Shown here piece after piece: positions 36,977-49,000 of a DNA stretch of 58,898 nucleotides. Source of the DNA: Mnemiopsis leidyi (taxonomy: Eukaryota > Ctenophora > Tentaculata > Lobata > Bolinopsidae). The position numbers and the translations under genes were made by a program. Below the pieces are notes generated by a model. The model had not been told where the DNA came from, did no database searches, and saw only the letters and a list, made by a program, of their open reading frames with translations. Position 1 is the first letter of the stretch. The number at the start of each line of letters is the position of its first letter. The DNA lies in the NCBI GenBank assembly GCA_000226015.1, contig JH153629.1:52666-111563 (forward strand), written 5' to 3'.

Positions 36977-39508
36977 ATGCCCACCAGCAGTACCTTCAAC
37001 TCACCACAAAAGTGCAAAAAATGTCTGAAAGATTTTACACAAATTTGGATTCCGAACAAAGAATGCTGCATGGTTTGTGGGTCAACAATATTTTTACATA
37101 ACTTGATATCATGTGACGCGATGTCACGAGAGATGTTGAGAGAATTTCACAGTTCGCAATACTGTTTACGGTTACCAGGCATGCGTGGCTCTCTCTACGT
37201 TTCCCTCCGATCGTTGTCGTAGACAATATTAGGACTGAGGTACCCAGGCAAAATACTGTATACCACCAAATGTTCAACTCGGTTTTGGCTCTGATAGATA
37301 ATATATAAATAACATGACAGTATTTTCAGATTGAAAGGCTCAATGCTCATGTGGATGACGAATTTTTCCGTAGACAAGAAATGAGAAAATTACGGAATAG
37401 CAGCACCGTGAGGGACCTTCACTCGTTTGTGACTCACAACACTGGCACTCCATTCTGTACTCTCCAGGTACATATTATCGAAGTTCTAGTTTTCTCTCTT
37501 GTTTATTTTCCCAGCATGCTAATTAAACTAAGTGTATTTTGTAGGTTGAAAACCGGATCTGCTGTCGCGGACCTCGCACGCTATCGCGCATTTCGCCCGA
37601 TTTTATTTTATGGCTAAAGAAGCTTTAGCAGTTTAGCACTCAGCAACCGAAAGTTCTACGTTTTACAGTTATACGATACTTGTTATCTATGAGTTTCGTG
37701 TCTCCTGTATTTCTGTATTTTCAGTAAGCCTACATGNNNNNNNNNNTAGATAATCGTTTCTAATTTTGAATGCTGTCGTCCAAAAGTCGATTATCCTGTT
37801 TTATTATCGAGATAATTGCGGATAAAGATACGCGTTTTTTACTAAAAATCACGTGAAATATCTGCAATTTTGTGCAACTTATAACGGAAGAACCACACAT
37901 AATTGAGCTAAAAACGACCTAGGGTCTAAAAGATAATTGTTTGGGGCGTACTTTAGGCGAGGTCTCATTTTAAAATATTGACAGGCCACGCCCCTATGAC
38001 GTCATCATTAAAGGAAAAAGTTTGTGAATTTAGAGAATTTTGCAATATTTGATAACAGTGAAAATCAACATTTTCAAAGCTTCTTCCTTAGTATAGACTA
38101 AAGGATGCATGTTGAACTAACTCTAAGACAATGGCTCGACAGATAATCGCTTTGCCTTAATGTCTTTTCCCTTCAGCTTCAATCATCTCCCCAAAATCCA
38201 AAGTTCTAAACTGGGGTTCTATACAGTTATAGCACGTATCTTAAACCAAAAGATGTGATATAAATTGACAAAAACCCAAAAGTTGGGTGTATGTGACCGC
38301 TTTTTATAGACCCTCGACTAATTCGTTATTAAAAGTGTCGCAGCTAAATAAAAACGTTATCTAAAAGCGTAAAAAAGCTGTGATATCAAAATTTCTGACC
38401 GCAATTTCTTAACTCGAAAACGGTCGCTTGCTTTGGCCGTCACGCCATTTGTCAGTTGTCAGGCTCATCAAATTATGAAAACCTTCCAATTTTTAAAGAG
38501 TATTGCTTTCAAATCTATCGGGACATTGCCTATATCTATAGTTTAAACTGTTAATTTCCGAAGTTCAACAATTGTAGGCAGTCCCTAAGACCGCAAGTTG
38601 ACTTGTTTTAGCTACACTTTGGCGCTCAGAGAACAACCTCAGACCTGCCTCATGCTGTATATTCCAACTTCAGTACAAAGCTTTAACAATCTTTCTTCGA
38701 GCTGTCAATTTTGTCGAACAATTTGATGAGCCTGACAACTGACAAATGGCGTGACGGCCAAAGCAAGCGACCGTTTTCGAGTTAAGAAATTGCGGTCAGA
38801 AATTTTGATATCACAGCTTTTTTACGCTTTTAGATAACGTTTTTATTTAGCTGCGACACTTTTAATAACGAATTAGTCGAGGGTCTATAAAAAGCGGTCA
38901 CATACACCCAACTTTTGGGTTTTTGTCAATTTATAGATAATATATAAATAACATGACAGTATTTTCAGATTGAAAGGCTCAATGCTCATGTGGATGACGA
39001 ATTTTTCCGTAGACAAGAAATGAGAAAATTACGGAATAGCAGCACCGTGAGGGACCTTCACTCGTTTGTGACTCACAACACTGGCACTCCATTCTGTACT
39101 CTCCAGGTACATATTATCGAAGTTTTCTCTCTTGTTTATTTTCCCAGCATGCTAATTAAACTAAGTGTATTTTGTAGGTTGAAAACCGGATCTGCTGTCG
39201 CGGACCTCGCACGCTATCGCGCATTTCGCCCGATTTTATTTTATGATTGAAGAAGCTCGAGCACTTTTCAACCGAAAGTTCTACGTTTTACAGTTATACG
39301 ATACTTGTTATCTATGAGTTTCGTGTCTCCTGTATTTCTGTATTTTCAGAAGCCTACATGTGGGTCCAATTTTTCCCCGGATACAAACCACAAGAAGTAC
39401 AAACACGGAGTTTTACCGGCCGACCTCTCCAAGTGGCAGAACAAAAATCACGGATTGCAACAGCCCATAGTGAGACCCCTAGCTACACAGACTCCCAAGA
39501 AATCGTGA
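36977..39508 (+). CDS. Small basic protein of unknown family, with a duplicated exon 2
   Basis: Exon 1 36977-37072 (MPTSSTFNSPQKCKKCLKDF...), exon 2 present twice (37330-37467 and 38969-39106, identical 46 codons), exon 3 39350-39508. All introns are phase 0. With one copy of exon 2 the protein is 130 residues, Lys/Arg-rich, with a CKKC and a KECC pair that could bind zinc. I do not recognise the family. The first copy of exon 2 is followed by a partial exon 3 that has gained a base (cag/taag, giving an immediate stop) and then runs into a 10-N gap. Either the duplication is real, or two haplotypes were assembled in series. Including both copies would keep the frame. The exon 1 donor (atg/gtttgt) is a reasonable but unproven choice. 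Confidence 0.6.
37289..37736 (+). repeat. Direct repeat, copy 1 (exon 2 and flanks)
   Basis: Matches 38932-39360 almost exactly. Differences are confined to the intron: six extra bases (tctagt type) after the donor, and a rearranged patch near 37612-37650. It ends in the N gap. Confidence 0.95.
38259..38935. mobile_element. Non-autonomous element with 216-bp perfect terminal inverted repeats
   Basis: Arms 38259-38474 and 38720-38935 are reverse complements over about 216 bases with a 245-base loop and no open frame. Termini are tataaattgacaaaaaccc; TATA or TA at both ends may be the target duplication. The right terminus coincides with the start of direct-repeat copy 2. The family is unknown; a long-TIR MITE is likely. 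Confidence 0.88.
38932..39360 (+). repeat. Direct repeat, copy 2 (exon 2 and flanks)
   Basis: The second copy of the segment at 37289-37736. This copy keeps an intact intron 2 and acceptor for exon 3. Confidence 0.95.
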
Positions 39509-40059
39509 GCACGACGAGCTTTAGCAAATGCGATTTTAAGTTTTATCATTTATTGCTGTGATATAATCTTAATCAAGAATTATAAATTAGAGCATGATTC
39601 AATTCTTCATCAATCCGACATGATCGTAAAATGTAAAAACTCATCAGGTTATAGAACAAAAGGAGTTGTTAAAAAGAAAAATATAGATGACATGTCATAA
39701 TTCAGTAAAAAAGATAATTTACGGGATAGATTCTTCAAAATATGTGGTTGAACTTCAAAACTACGTGAATTCGTTCACATTTTATTGACTGAGTCAGACC
39801 GACGTCACCAAAGATTTTTATCATTTACGAATCAATTTAAATAAATAAACTGAAACTAGAAGGTATTTCTCATCGCATCGGATCAAAATAATCAAATTTT
39901 ATGAACACTTAAGCATTTGTCAAAAATCACCTGATCGAACAACAGTGTAAATGATTTCCAGATCCTAAGCCTTATCATTGAAAACAACAATATCTGATTG
40001 CGAACTCTGGAACAGACGTGGATTAGAGGTCGAAACCTCCCTAAAATGCGCTAAACTTT

Positions 40060-43000
40060 TCACCTAGTAGCAGTGAAATAAGTGTATAAAAACAAGGCTC
40101 CTAAAGTCACTAACATCTTACAAACATCTACTCTTATGGAGTCTGATTTGGAGGAGGCTGCCTCCTCGTCGTATTCATCAACCTGTCTAGCATTAGTGTC
40201 TGCAATGTTATAAGACGGGTCTAGGTCACTCTCGACAGTGTTACTGAGTTCTCCCTCAGGGGCCTTAGTGTTTGCTTTGATGATCTGTTTCTTGGCGCTA
40301 GGCCTCTCAGTAGTATAAGTCTCGGGAGTGACAAACTTAGTTACAGTCTCACTCCTAACTGACAAGGGAGGAGGGCTCGTTCCGCCCGACTCAAGTTTAG
40401 TTACGTTGAAGAGGTGCTCGTTACGGATAGTCCGGTTTGCGAGGAGGAGAGCTGCCTCCATCATGGTTATAGCGGACTGTTGAAATTCCGTCAGTTCCAG
40501 GTCGGCAGATTCCGGGTTTATTTCTTGTTCCTCCTTTGTGTAGGAATATGCCAGATGTTGGTAGCTTCCTGCGGTAGTAGTCATTAAACAATAGATATAA
40601 TCAGGAACTTTTATAATTATTCAATTGGGGTTGCTGTAAAAAATTCGAAATTTGAAATGTCTTGTGCTATCGGTTTTTTTAGTTTGCACCTCGCACCCGC
40701 TGATGGTAACTGGTAATCTAGGCGTCCAAGTTTTTGAGTTGAAAATTGAAATACATCATCCTTAATCGTTAAGGCGTACGGGGATAATGCGGTAAAAACG
40801 TACCTGTCCGACTAGTCGAGGCGTGATTAATACAAAAATATTGCATTCACAGGACAAAATTTGTGATATTTGCTGGACTGGGAGGGTTATGCGGTAGTTC
40901 CAATGAACTGACGCAAGATGCAATAACGCGACAGTTCGATATTGAATACCCCGATGTCGGCAAATCAATAAATCCAATGCCTCAGATCGTGACAGACAAC
41001 GTGCCCGGGAGAGTGACAATTTTCATTTGTTCGTTTCGCCAGGTAGCGTTATACTGCCAGCCAGAGGCAACATTTAAGTGCGGTGAGTGCGATTTCGCAC
41101 AATTTCCAGTTCTCCGCACAATCCGCACAATTCTATATTATCCGCATAATTCCGCATATTATTGGTTCCACCGCATATTTTCGCATATTTTCCCAAAAAT
41201 CACACTTGATCGCATAAAAACCAAAATATTTGTTGTTGCATCATGGTTTAAAAATTGGGACCTTTTCGTCTCTAAAATTGGGACATTTTGGTTTCGACGT
41301 GCTAAATGGAATTTGGGACGTTTTCGTACCTTGCCAACTGGAATCTGGGCCGTTTTCGTACCTTGCTGATCGGAATGTGGGACGTTTTCGTCCTTGCTGA
41401 TCCGAATCTGGGACGTTTTCGTCCTTGCGCTTGACAAGCCTTACTCGGAATGTAGGACATTTTGGTACTTGTTGCTCGGAATCTGGGACGTTTTCGTCCT
41501 GGACTTGGGACGTTTTCGTCACCTAGGACGTTTTCGTCAGTAGCTGAAGCTTGGCCAATACACATCATATACCTATGTTGATCGTAGTAGCCAATACTTG
41601 TTGCTAAGTATCCAATCGTCATATCACGTTACACTTTGAGTTTTTATGCTTGAATGGACCCAAAAAATAAGCTTTAAATGCCGCACAATCACCGCACTTT
41701 TATGGAAATTTCGCCGCAATTTCGACGCATAATTTGACAGTTTTCGCCGCACTCTGCCGCACAATTCGCCTTTTTGAGCAAGTGCGGCACCGCATAATTT
41801 GCGATTTTTGACCGCACTTAAATGTTGCCTCTGCTGCCAGCAGTAGCACGTGTCACCATTGATAGCGCTACGAAAACAAGCCACAAAGATATACAGTAAA
41901 TTTCATAATGAATTTTTCATACCCATTCCATCGCCGTTCCAGCAAGGAGCAGTGTTGTTTGATCCTGCACAAGGCAAAGTTGCAGGGTCCACTATAGCAC
42001 TCTCCAAATCTAGAGTTTTAGAGAAATAGTTCTTGAAATGAGATAGATCGGGCCCGGTTCCCTGTCTCTTCCTCCTCCTCTTTTTCCCCCTCTGTCCGCT
42101 CTCAGTGCAGCTAGCCACGAAGTCAGAGTCCTTGAGGTGCTGATCTATTTTAGCCATGAAGGAAAACAAAGCTCCATCTTGCATTTCCAGGTGGTAGTTG
42201 AGACTAAAGTAAATCTCGTCCATCTTCCTCAGCAGGTCAAGATAGAGATCTTTGTATAGAAGGATGGAGGCGTAGCAACCTCGTACCACATTCAGACAGA
42301 GGTCCTTACAAACCTGTGACGTAATTCATTTCTTAGTCATGGAGAGAATAGTAACATTAATATCAGAACTGTTATGAGATTAAATGACCGTCCGCTGCTA
42401 CTATACAAATAAGCTACGTAATTCAGGTATTTATTTCATCTGTCACTGCAAACATCAATATTTGAATATTTAGCTTGTAGCTTGACTGAACTTATAAAGA
42501 GCGTGTCTAAATTATGACAACTTTTGCACTTTTACAATTACAGTTTCTCTTTTATTTAGGGATTATAAACATATCCTACCTCACATAATCATTACCTAAC
42601 CCTCTGTTAAGTAATAACGTTATCAAGGCCCTAAACACCACTTTTTTTCGGGGGGGTTGCAACCCAAAAAATACCGAAAAAAATCAGAAAAACCAGAAAA
42701 TACCAGTCCCAAATTTGAAATTTGCTGTAGCCTTCGGTTTTTTCGGGTTTTTTTGGGTTGCAACCCCCACTCTTCATACAACAACAAAATTCTAGAATTT
42801 CTCCACTAAGCTAAAAAGCGGATTTTTTAGATTTTTAATTTTTTAAATAATGAAGATCGAAAGTTTTCTAAAACGCCTTATTTCCAATATCTTATATCTA
42901 TCTTTCGGCATGTCCCTCCAGTATCCTCCATAATCTGACTATCTGACTATGGTATGTGACACAATTGTCACTTAAAACTGTACCTTGGCTTGAGCGGTGC

Positions 43001-45947
43001 TGTCTAAACACAGCGGGCAGCCTGCAGGTCGGTAGGTCAGGTCCAGTGGGATTCCTGCTTTGCTCACATTGTTGGAACATTTCTTGGACGGGCGCACTGA
43101 CGCGGTCGCCTGAAATTTACATCAATGTTAGCAGTTACTACTTGTTATTTATATAGCAATGTCAATCGCACATGTCAGCCATGAAAATTTTTATGTCGCA
43201 GTTGGCTCACAAAGCCTTCAAGATACAAAATAAAAATTCTCAGCGATATCTATCACCCGAAATTTTCTGGTTCAACTTGACGGTACAAAGTTTGGGTGGC
43301 AACCCGAAGATTTTGACACATGTGTCAACTTACTCTTTCTGATAGAGAATCAAGATTCTTGACAGTGCAATTATATCGATATAGGAGAATCGAGCAACCA
43401 AGACAACTGTCAATTTTAAAATTCCTTTGGTTTTTGTCGACCGAAGGCAGGTGCTTCACAGAAATAGAGCTAATAAGACCTCCAGCCAATTATCAAGCCT
43501 ATAACTATAAGTCCAATAAAAACACATGTGAATAATCGGCATTGCAAATGCCAATTATTTACACAGTAGGTGGCCTCTGCCTGGCTGCAGTGTCAACGGC
43601 CATCGTAACCTAATTTTCAATTGAATTCGAATGATTTGTTGGGCCACCTTGTTTAAATTACAATTAATTTTTCGATTAATTCTTGCACTGAATGCTTTAA
43701 AGGTTGACACCCGCATAACGTCAAATTTCAATTTTGTAAGATGGTGACACTGACAGTTTAATAATATTCAAATACCTCATACTTCTACTGAACCTTGGGT
43801 AAAAGCCGACTAGAGGGCAGACCAGGGACCGTTTGACAACGTTAACCTATTCTTAACTAAAACTTTATTCACTAGTCATTAACTACCGGTTGACCAATGA
43901 AAGTAAGCTTCCTCACGTATCCAATTTAATCATTATAATCGTGTTTACTAGCTGGATAGAGCGTATCTACTCGACTTTTCGACTAGTACTAAAGTTCATA
44001 TCAGCACACGCTGCGCAAATGCAATCACCGAGCAATTTTAGGGAGTCGCCCAGATTGATTAAATTGGTTTGTTCGCTGAGCTCTGATCGTATCTTCATGT
44101 TACGTCAATGTTACCATCCTGCTTTGTTAGTATTAATCATTTTTATCGCACTTGTCACGCGTTTGGTAAATAAAAAAAGGTATAAAACCAATGGTTACAT
44201 ACCTATCAAGCTTTTATAGCTGTAGTACCAGTAGGAAAACTAACTATCAATATTTCGATTAACAATTGAAATATAGATAGTTTTTCCCTACTGCTAGCGC
44301 TTGGACGTCGATATGTTTTACTATAAGTTTCAAAGCTTACTTCGAAACGTTCAAAGTTGAATAATATAATTTATAGGCTTATATTAAATCTAATTTGTAT
44401 AATTTGATATCATTATTCGAATTGAATCACTCTAATTTCAAGCCTCCTAGTCTTACAAAAAAGTTGGCCACATCAGACCACATTTTTTTCAACGGGTTGT
44501 AAGCGATCAATATTTCAACCAAAAATATAAACTATAAGTTCTAAGTAGAAGCTACTAAAATCCTCACCATCAGAGTTATATTGATAGCTTGAACACCTTT
44601 CTGATAAGCGTATATGTTGTTCACAAGCGTAATTATATCTGGCATAGCATCCATCTTCAAATCCCTCACCTCCTAAATATCAAGATATATCTAAGCGAAA
44701 TGGAGGGAACAAGTGCTCTATATACTGCTAAGGAATCTTCGATTGATTACTTTTATATATTATATTATTTTGATATATCAAAGAATGACAGGGCGGAATA
44801 TCTAACAAGTAACAAATTTAATGAATCTCTCACCCTCCGTCGCACGCAGGCTGGCCTAATGGAGACTATCTCGAATAGAGCCAGCTCAAAAAAGTGTTCG
44901 TATGATATAGGAACCCCTTCTTCGACCTGTTTAATCAGTCCCCTGAACACCTCCCAGTTTACTTGTTCCGCAAACGCGCCACGCCTGAACATGAAATAAG
45001 ATATTGTTACGATGTAACACGTGTGCAAAAACATTTTATAAATATACATGCTTTAAGTAAACGCGCTACATCGTGCCACATAACGTGGAATATGTAGTAT
45101 ATTGTTTGTAATTAAATTAATTAATTATTGATTAATGAACAATTTGTATTTGTATTTGTTAATAGATTAAGCTAGAAGAAGGAGTATAAATATAAATCGT
45201 GTAGTTCGCCTACTTGAAGTCGTCTAAACGTCGGCTGAGTGTGTAGAGAGCGAAGTCAGTGAAGTCGTCAGTCACTCTCTTCTCAAAGAAGTACTCGGAC
45301 ACGGTGTTGCAGCAGGTCAGACCGTTATTGCACGTAAACAAGTTGTGTATCTCTTGTGGGCTCGTGTGTCTCTGGAAAAGTGAAATCTCAAAATTCGGAC
45401 GTTCTTATTGATAAGTCTAGGGGTAGCAGAGTTTCCACTTTTTGCGAATCTCTATCGAAAACGAGGCGGTTTAGAGTTTTACTGTTTTTCACAGTGAAAT
45501 CCGTGATCGTGCATTTGTATGGACGTTATTATAACCAATAAAAGACACAAAACGTACAGAAAGCAGAACACAAATACAGAAAGCAGAACACAATTACAAA
45601 ACACAGAACACACAGAAAGCAGAACACAATTACAAAACACAGTACACACAGAAAGTAAAACACAACACAAAACACAGAAAGCAGAACACAATTACAGAAC
45701 ACAGAACACACAGAAAGCAAAACACAACACAGAACACAGAACACAGAACACACAGAAAGCAGAACACAATTACAGAACACAGAACACACAGAAAGCAAAA
45801 CACAACACAGGACACAGAACAAACCTGAAATCGTTCTGTAAGCACATCCCCTATTTCGTTACAAGAGTCGGGCGGGGGAGCGAAGGAGGTGACAAGACAA
45901 ACAAAGAGTCCACACTGGGCCATGCAGAGCGGCCATCTTACCACCAT
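40060..45947 (-). CDS. Glypican, GPI-anchored heparan sulfate proteoglycan (7 exons)
   Basis: Exons in transcript order: 45947-45825, 45371-45214, 44984-44834, 44672-44568, 43109-42984, 42313-41923, 40568-40060. They total 1563 bases, 520 residues, all phases consistent. Exon 1 encodes a signal peptide (MVVRWPLCMAQCGLFVCLVT). The ectodomain then carries exactly 14 cysteines, the glypican number: FTCNNGLTCC in exon 2, KKCSNN and AGCPLC in exon 5, VCKDLCLNVVRGCYAS and TLPCAGSNNTAPCWNGDGMG in exon 6. KKRRRKRQ is a furin-type convertase site at the usual place. The C-terminal region has one clear Ser-Gly attachment candidate (KLESGG) and a GPI signal ending VDVCKMLVTLGALFLYTYF. Glypicans hold FGF, Wnt, Hedgehog and BMP ligands at the surface. 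Only one good SG near the anchor is fewer than in vertebrates. The final stop is followed by a minus-strand AATAAA (plus 39781-39786). Confidence 0.93.
41056..41841. mobile_element. Non-autonomous hAT-type transposon with 8-bp target duplication
   Basis: The element spans 41064-41833. Termini are inverted repeats beginning cagaggcaacatttaagtgc. It is flanked by a perfect 8-bp duplication ctgccagc (41056-41063 and 41834-41841). An 8-bp duplication and CAGAGG ends are typical of hAT elements. There is no transposase. The interior holds a minisatellite of gggacgttttcgt-type units (41280-41530) between regions rich in ccgcac and its complement. It lies in the last intron of the glypican gene. Confidence 0.9.
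42650..42770. repeat. Short hairpin element in a glypican intron
   Basis: gggggttgcaacccaaaaaa near 42654 is mirrored as ttttttgggttgcaaccccc ending at about 42768, with A/T-rich sequence between. It is probably a very small MITE. Confidence 0.7.
44228..44298. other. Imperfect ~70-nt hairpin in a glypican intron
   Basis: agtaggaaaactaactatca and the downstream gatagtttttccctact are near-complementary across a short loop centred at about 44263. It could form a pre-miRNA-like stem in RNA of either strand, but the match has several mismatches. Confidence 0.4.
45540..45822. repeat. A/C-rich tandem repeat in glypican intron 1
   Basis: Many copies of cacagaaagcagaacacaat and shortened forms, running up to the minus-strand splice donor of exon 1. 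Confidence 0.92.
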
Positions 45948-46049
45948 CCTCGCCTTGGGGGGAGAGAAAGATAGAATTAGAGTCGGGAGAATTTGGAGTG
46001 AAGGTTTTAACGCGTGATGGCTCATTAGTGAACTTGACAATTTTGACTG

Positions 46050-49000
46050 ATATATAATGACACGTGGTTGTTTAAAACATCAGGACATGAGGTTTAAACA
46101 TTTATCTGATAGGTTATTCTAAATAATGGCAGACACTTAGGGTGTCTTTAAGTTTTGAGGAGCAATTTTTTTCGGGCACCCCTCTGAATTTCGTGATTCG
46201 TGAACGACTTCCATTTTGTTCGTTTTGAGACCGAATAGAAGAAAGTGCTTTGTGACCCCCAGCACCACTTTATAATTAATCAAAAGAAGCAATTTAAGTC
46301 CAATGGGATGGAGTTTCTGGTGATTTCAGTTGTTTGCAGGCTCGTTGTGCTATTGCTTGCTCGGTAAAAACTGGCGTTTAATCGAATATTTCCATGTTTT
46401 TACATTTACTATTACACCTATAGACTGCAGAGCATTAGATCGTATTTGAGTGTTCATTCTTATGTTCTAATCTTGCGATCACAAGCCTAGATACACCAGT
46501 CACTTGTCTGTAACTGGCTACAGGCGCCAGTTTAGTGATTTATCAACCATCAAGTCATTGCTTATGAGTCAATGTCAGAGGTCTTTATCCGTCTGATCAT
46601 TTTAACTTTTTGGTGAAAGCGAGAGATTTGAGTTTATAATACTCTAAATAGTGGCGACTAATATCTGAACACAACTCAGTCACAATTATATTTTACGAGA
46701 TATTCACCTCTGGCTTTAACCATAAAGGTTCATCGAAAAAAGTTTAAAATTTAAGGCAAATGGTCATCGATTGATGGCAATTATTCACTATCAAATTCAC
46801 TTAAAAGATGGTATTCTATCATTAAAACTTAAGAGATTTAAATTAGCGACCGTGTGATTTGAGAGATGTGACACATCAATGCAGCATTATTAATTTGCCT
46901 GCATGGCCTGCTTAATCTTGTAGGCGTCAAAATTAATGACTTCGGATTAAAAAGTATAGATCGGATTTTACAATACAATATGTTGTTATGTTACGAATAT
47001 GTTGTTATTGTCAATAACCGTTGATGCATTTTCGTTAATATCGAAAAAGTTGTTAGAAGTGATGTTATCATTGAGAATCTGCTTACTCTAACCAAACTTG
47101 TTAAATCGTGCGGCTATAGGTTCCCTACATTAAACTTAGAACTAGAAGAAGATTAGACTTATAAGAAAAACGAGACGGTCCAAAATGAAATCACGTGAAA
47201 TTTTAAATGCTTGGATTCAGGATGACAAGACAGCATTGACGGTCCAAGGTGGCATTTAAGCTATCAGGTTGTAAACATTAAGCATCTTTTCAGGATCACG
47301 AATTTGAAACGAAAATCAGGAAAATTCCTGACGATTCCAATAATCTATTCGTGTTCGTTATTATCTGACTGTACCTATGGCTTTGCCTCAACTGATTTTA
47401 CTTGTTAATTTATTACAGAATGATAACATCTAATTCTATCGAATTTATAATGGTCGGATAAGATAATATGTTTCATGTTACCAATATACCACTTTAAACT
47501 TTACTTATTTACAGAATACTAAAATTGTTAAAGATTTACAAAAACGCTAGGATTAATAACTTTTTGGAAAATGCTTGAGGAAATATAGTTTTTAAGATAG
47601 GTTGAGCCGAACATCAATCGAGAGTAAAATCACAACGCTATTAATGCGGAGACTCAATTAATGATAATTACAATCATCGAGACGTAGCTGTATAGTACAT
47701 GATTGGCGGGAGTGCGGAAATTAAGTGAGATATAATAAACAATTGTAGTGGTTAATGGCATTCATGACAAACCATCAAGAGGAGGAACCTATCATATAAC
47801 AGTGTTGCAGTTTCCAAGGACATTGTCCTCCGCAAAGTTATTATGACACGGAATACATGCAGACAGTACAGTGTGGACTGACAATGTCCATGGTCACGTG
47901 GTCAATTGAGCAGTGCCGTTTCCACCTAACTTCCACCTACACAGGCAGACTGACACTTACCTGAATCACCTTGACAATTGTACAGTGGAATGTCCAGGCA
48001 ATGAATAACTCCTTAGCAACATATAACATATAAGTTACATATAAGTATGAGATATTGCAGGTGAAAGATATTCAAGATTATGCTATAGCTATCAGTAGAT
48101 GGTAGCTATGACTATCAGTAGATCAAGACGGTAGCTATAAGTAGAAGGTAGCTGTAAAGTAAACAAAAAACCTACTTTTTATTAGAGATATCTGTGGCAG
48201 ACTGGTAGACTAGTCTACAAGACTTGGCTAATTGCCCAACAAATTGATCAAATCAGCTGGTTCTAAGCGCAAGAAAAGAAATAAATCTCTAAGACACAGT
48301 CTCAGAAATAAGCTATTAGAAACTAAGTGATGATTTTTGTGGGTTTATTGACTAAACCCAATTACTAAAAGTTATACAACTCATTAATATACAAATGGAT
48401 ATTGTACGACTAGCTTCTATTAATAGGAGTAGCGTTGCCATGGCAAACAGATCTAATTCCGAAGTTTAGGCAATAGGAACGGCTGGATATTATACAGATT
48501 GCTACCGATAATAGAAGACGTGGTTCCGATAAGCTGATCAGAACGAGCCATGAGCTAATTAAAAGGTATATAAGATAATATGTTGTGGACGAGAGAGGGT
48601 CTGTAATTATATAGATTACAGAAGATAAGTATGATAGGTTAAATCTGTATCGGAAACTTTTGACAGCCGCTGACAATTTGAACTAAGTACAAACCGACCG
48701 GGACGTTGTTTAAAGCTTAGACCCCGCATAAAAATAAAGTTAAACTTCTATGTGGCATGCTAAAAAAGTTGCTTACACAAAAAAGCAAGAACAAAAAGTC
48801 GAGAAGACAGGCATGGAGATAGAACGACAAGCTAAATGTGAGTCAGTTAGCGGCCCACATCTACCAAGGAAAGGTTAGACAGGTCATTGCACTCGGAGTG
48901 GCCGCGAGTGTGAGGAGAAGCCGGAGAAGAGAGAGAGGATCCTACTGGGAGATCACACCACCAACATCCGGCCTGGCACCGTCTCGGGAAACACCGAGCA

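Noticed and set aside
40863-41369. 168-codon plus-strand frame opposite the glypican
   Set aside because: It starts in glypican intron sequence and continues into the hAT element, so it cannot be a conserved gene. No domain is recognisable.
41624-41884. Minus-strand frame with NGDTCYCW as an extra glypican exon
   Set aside because: Its phase does not match the exon ending at 41923, while the 40568 acceptor matches exactly and continues the glypican sequence. Its 5' part is split from the rest by the transposon.
45519-46040. Long frames on both strands over the cacagaaagcag repeat
   Set aside because: Repeat translation, except for the short piece encoding the glypican signal peptide, which is used in the gene model.
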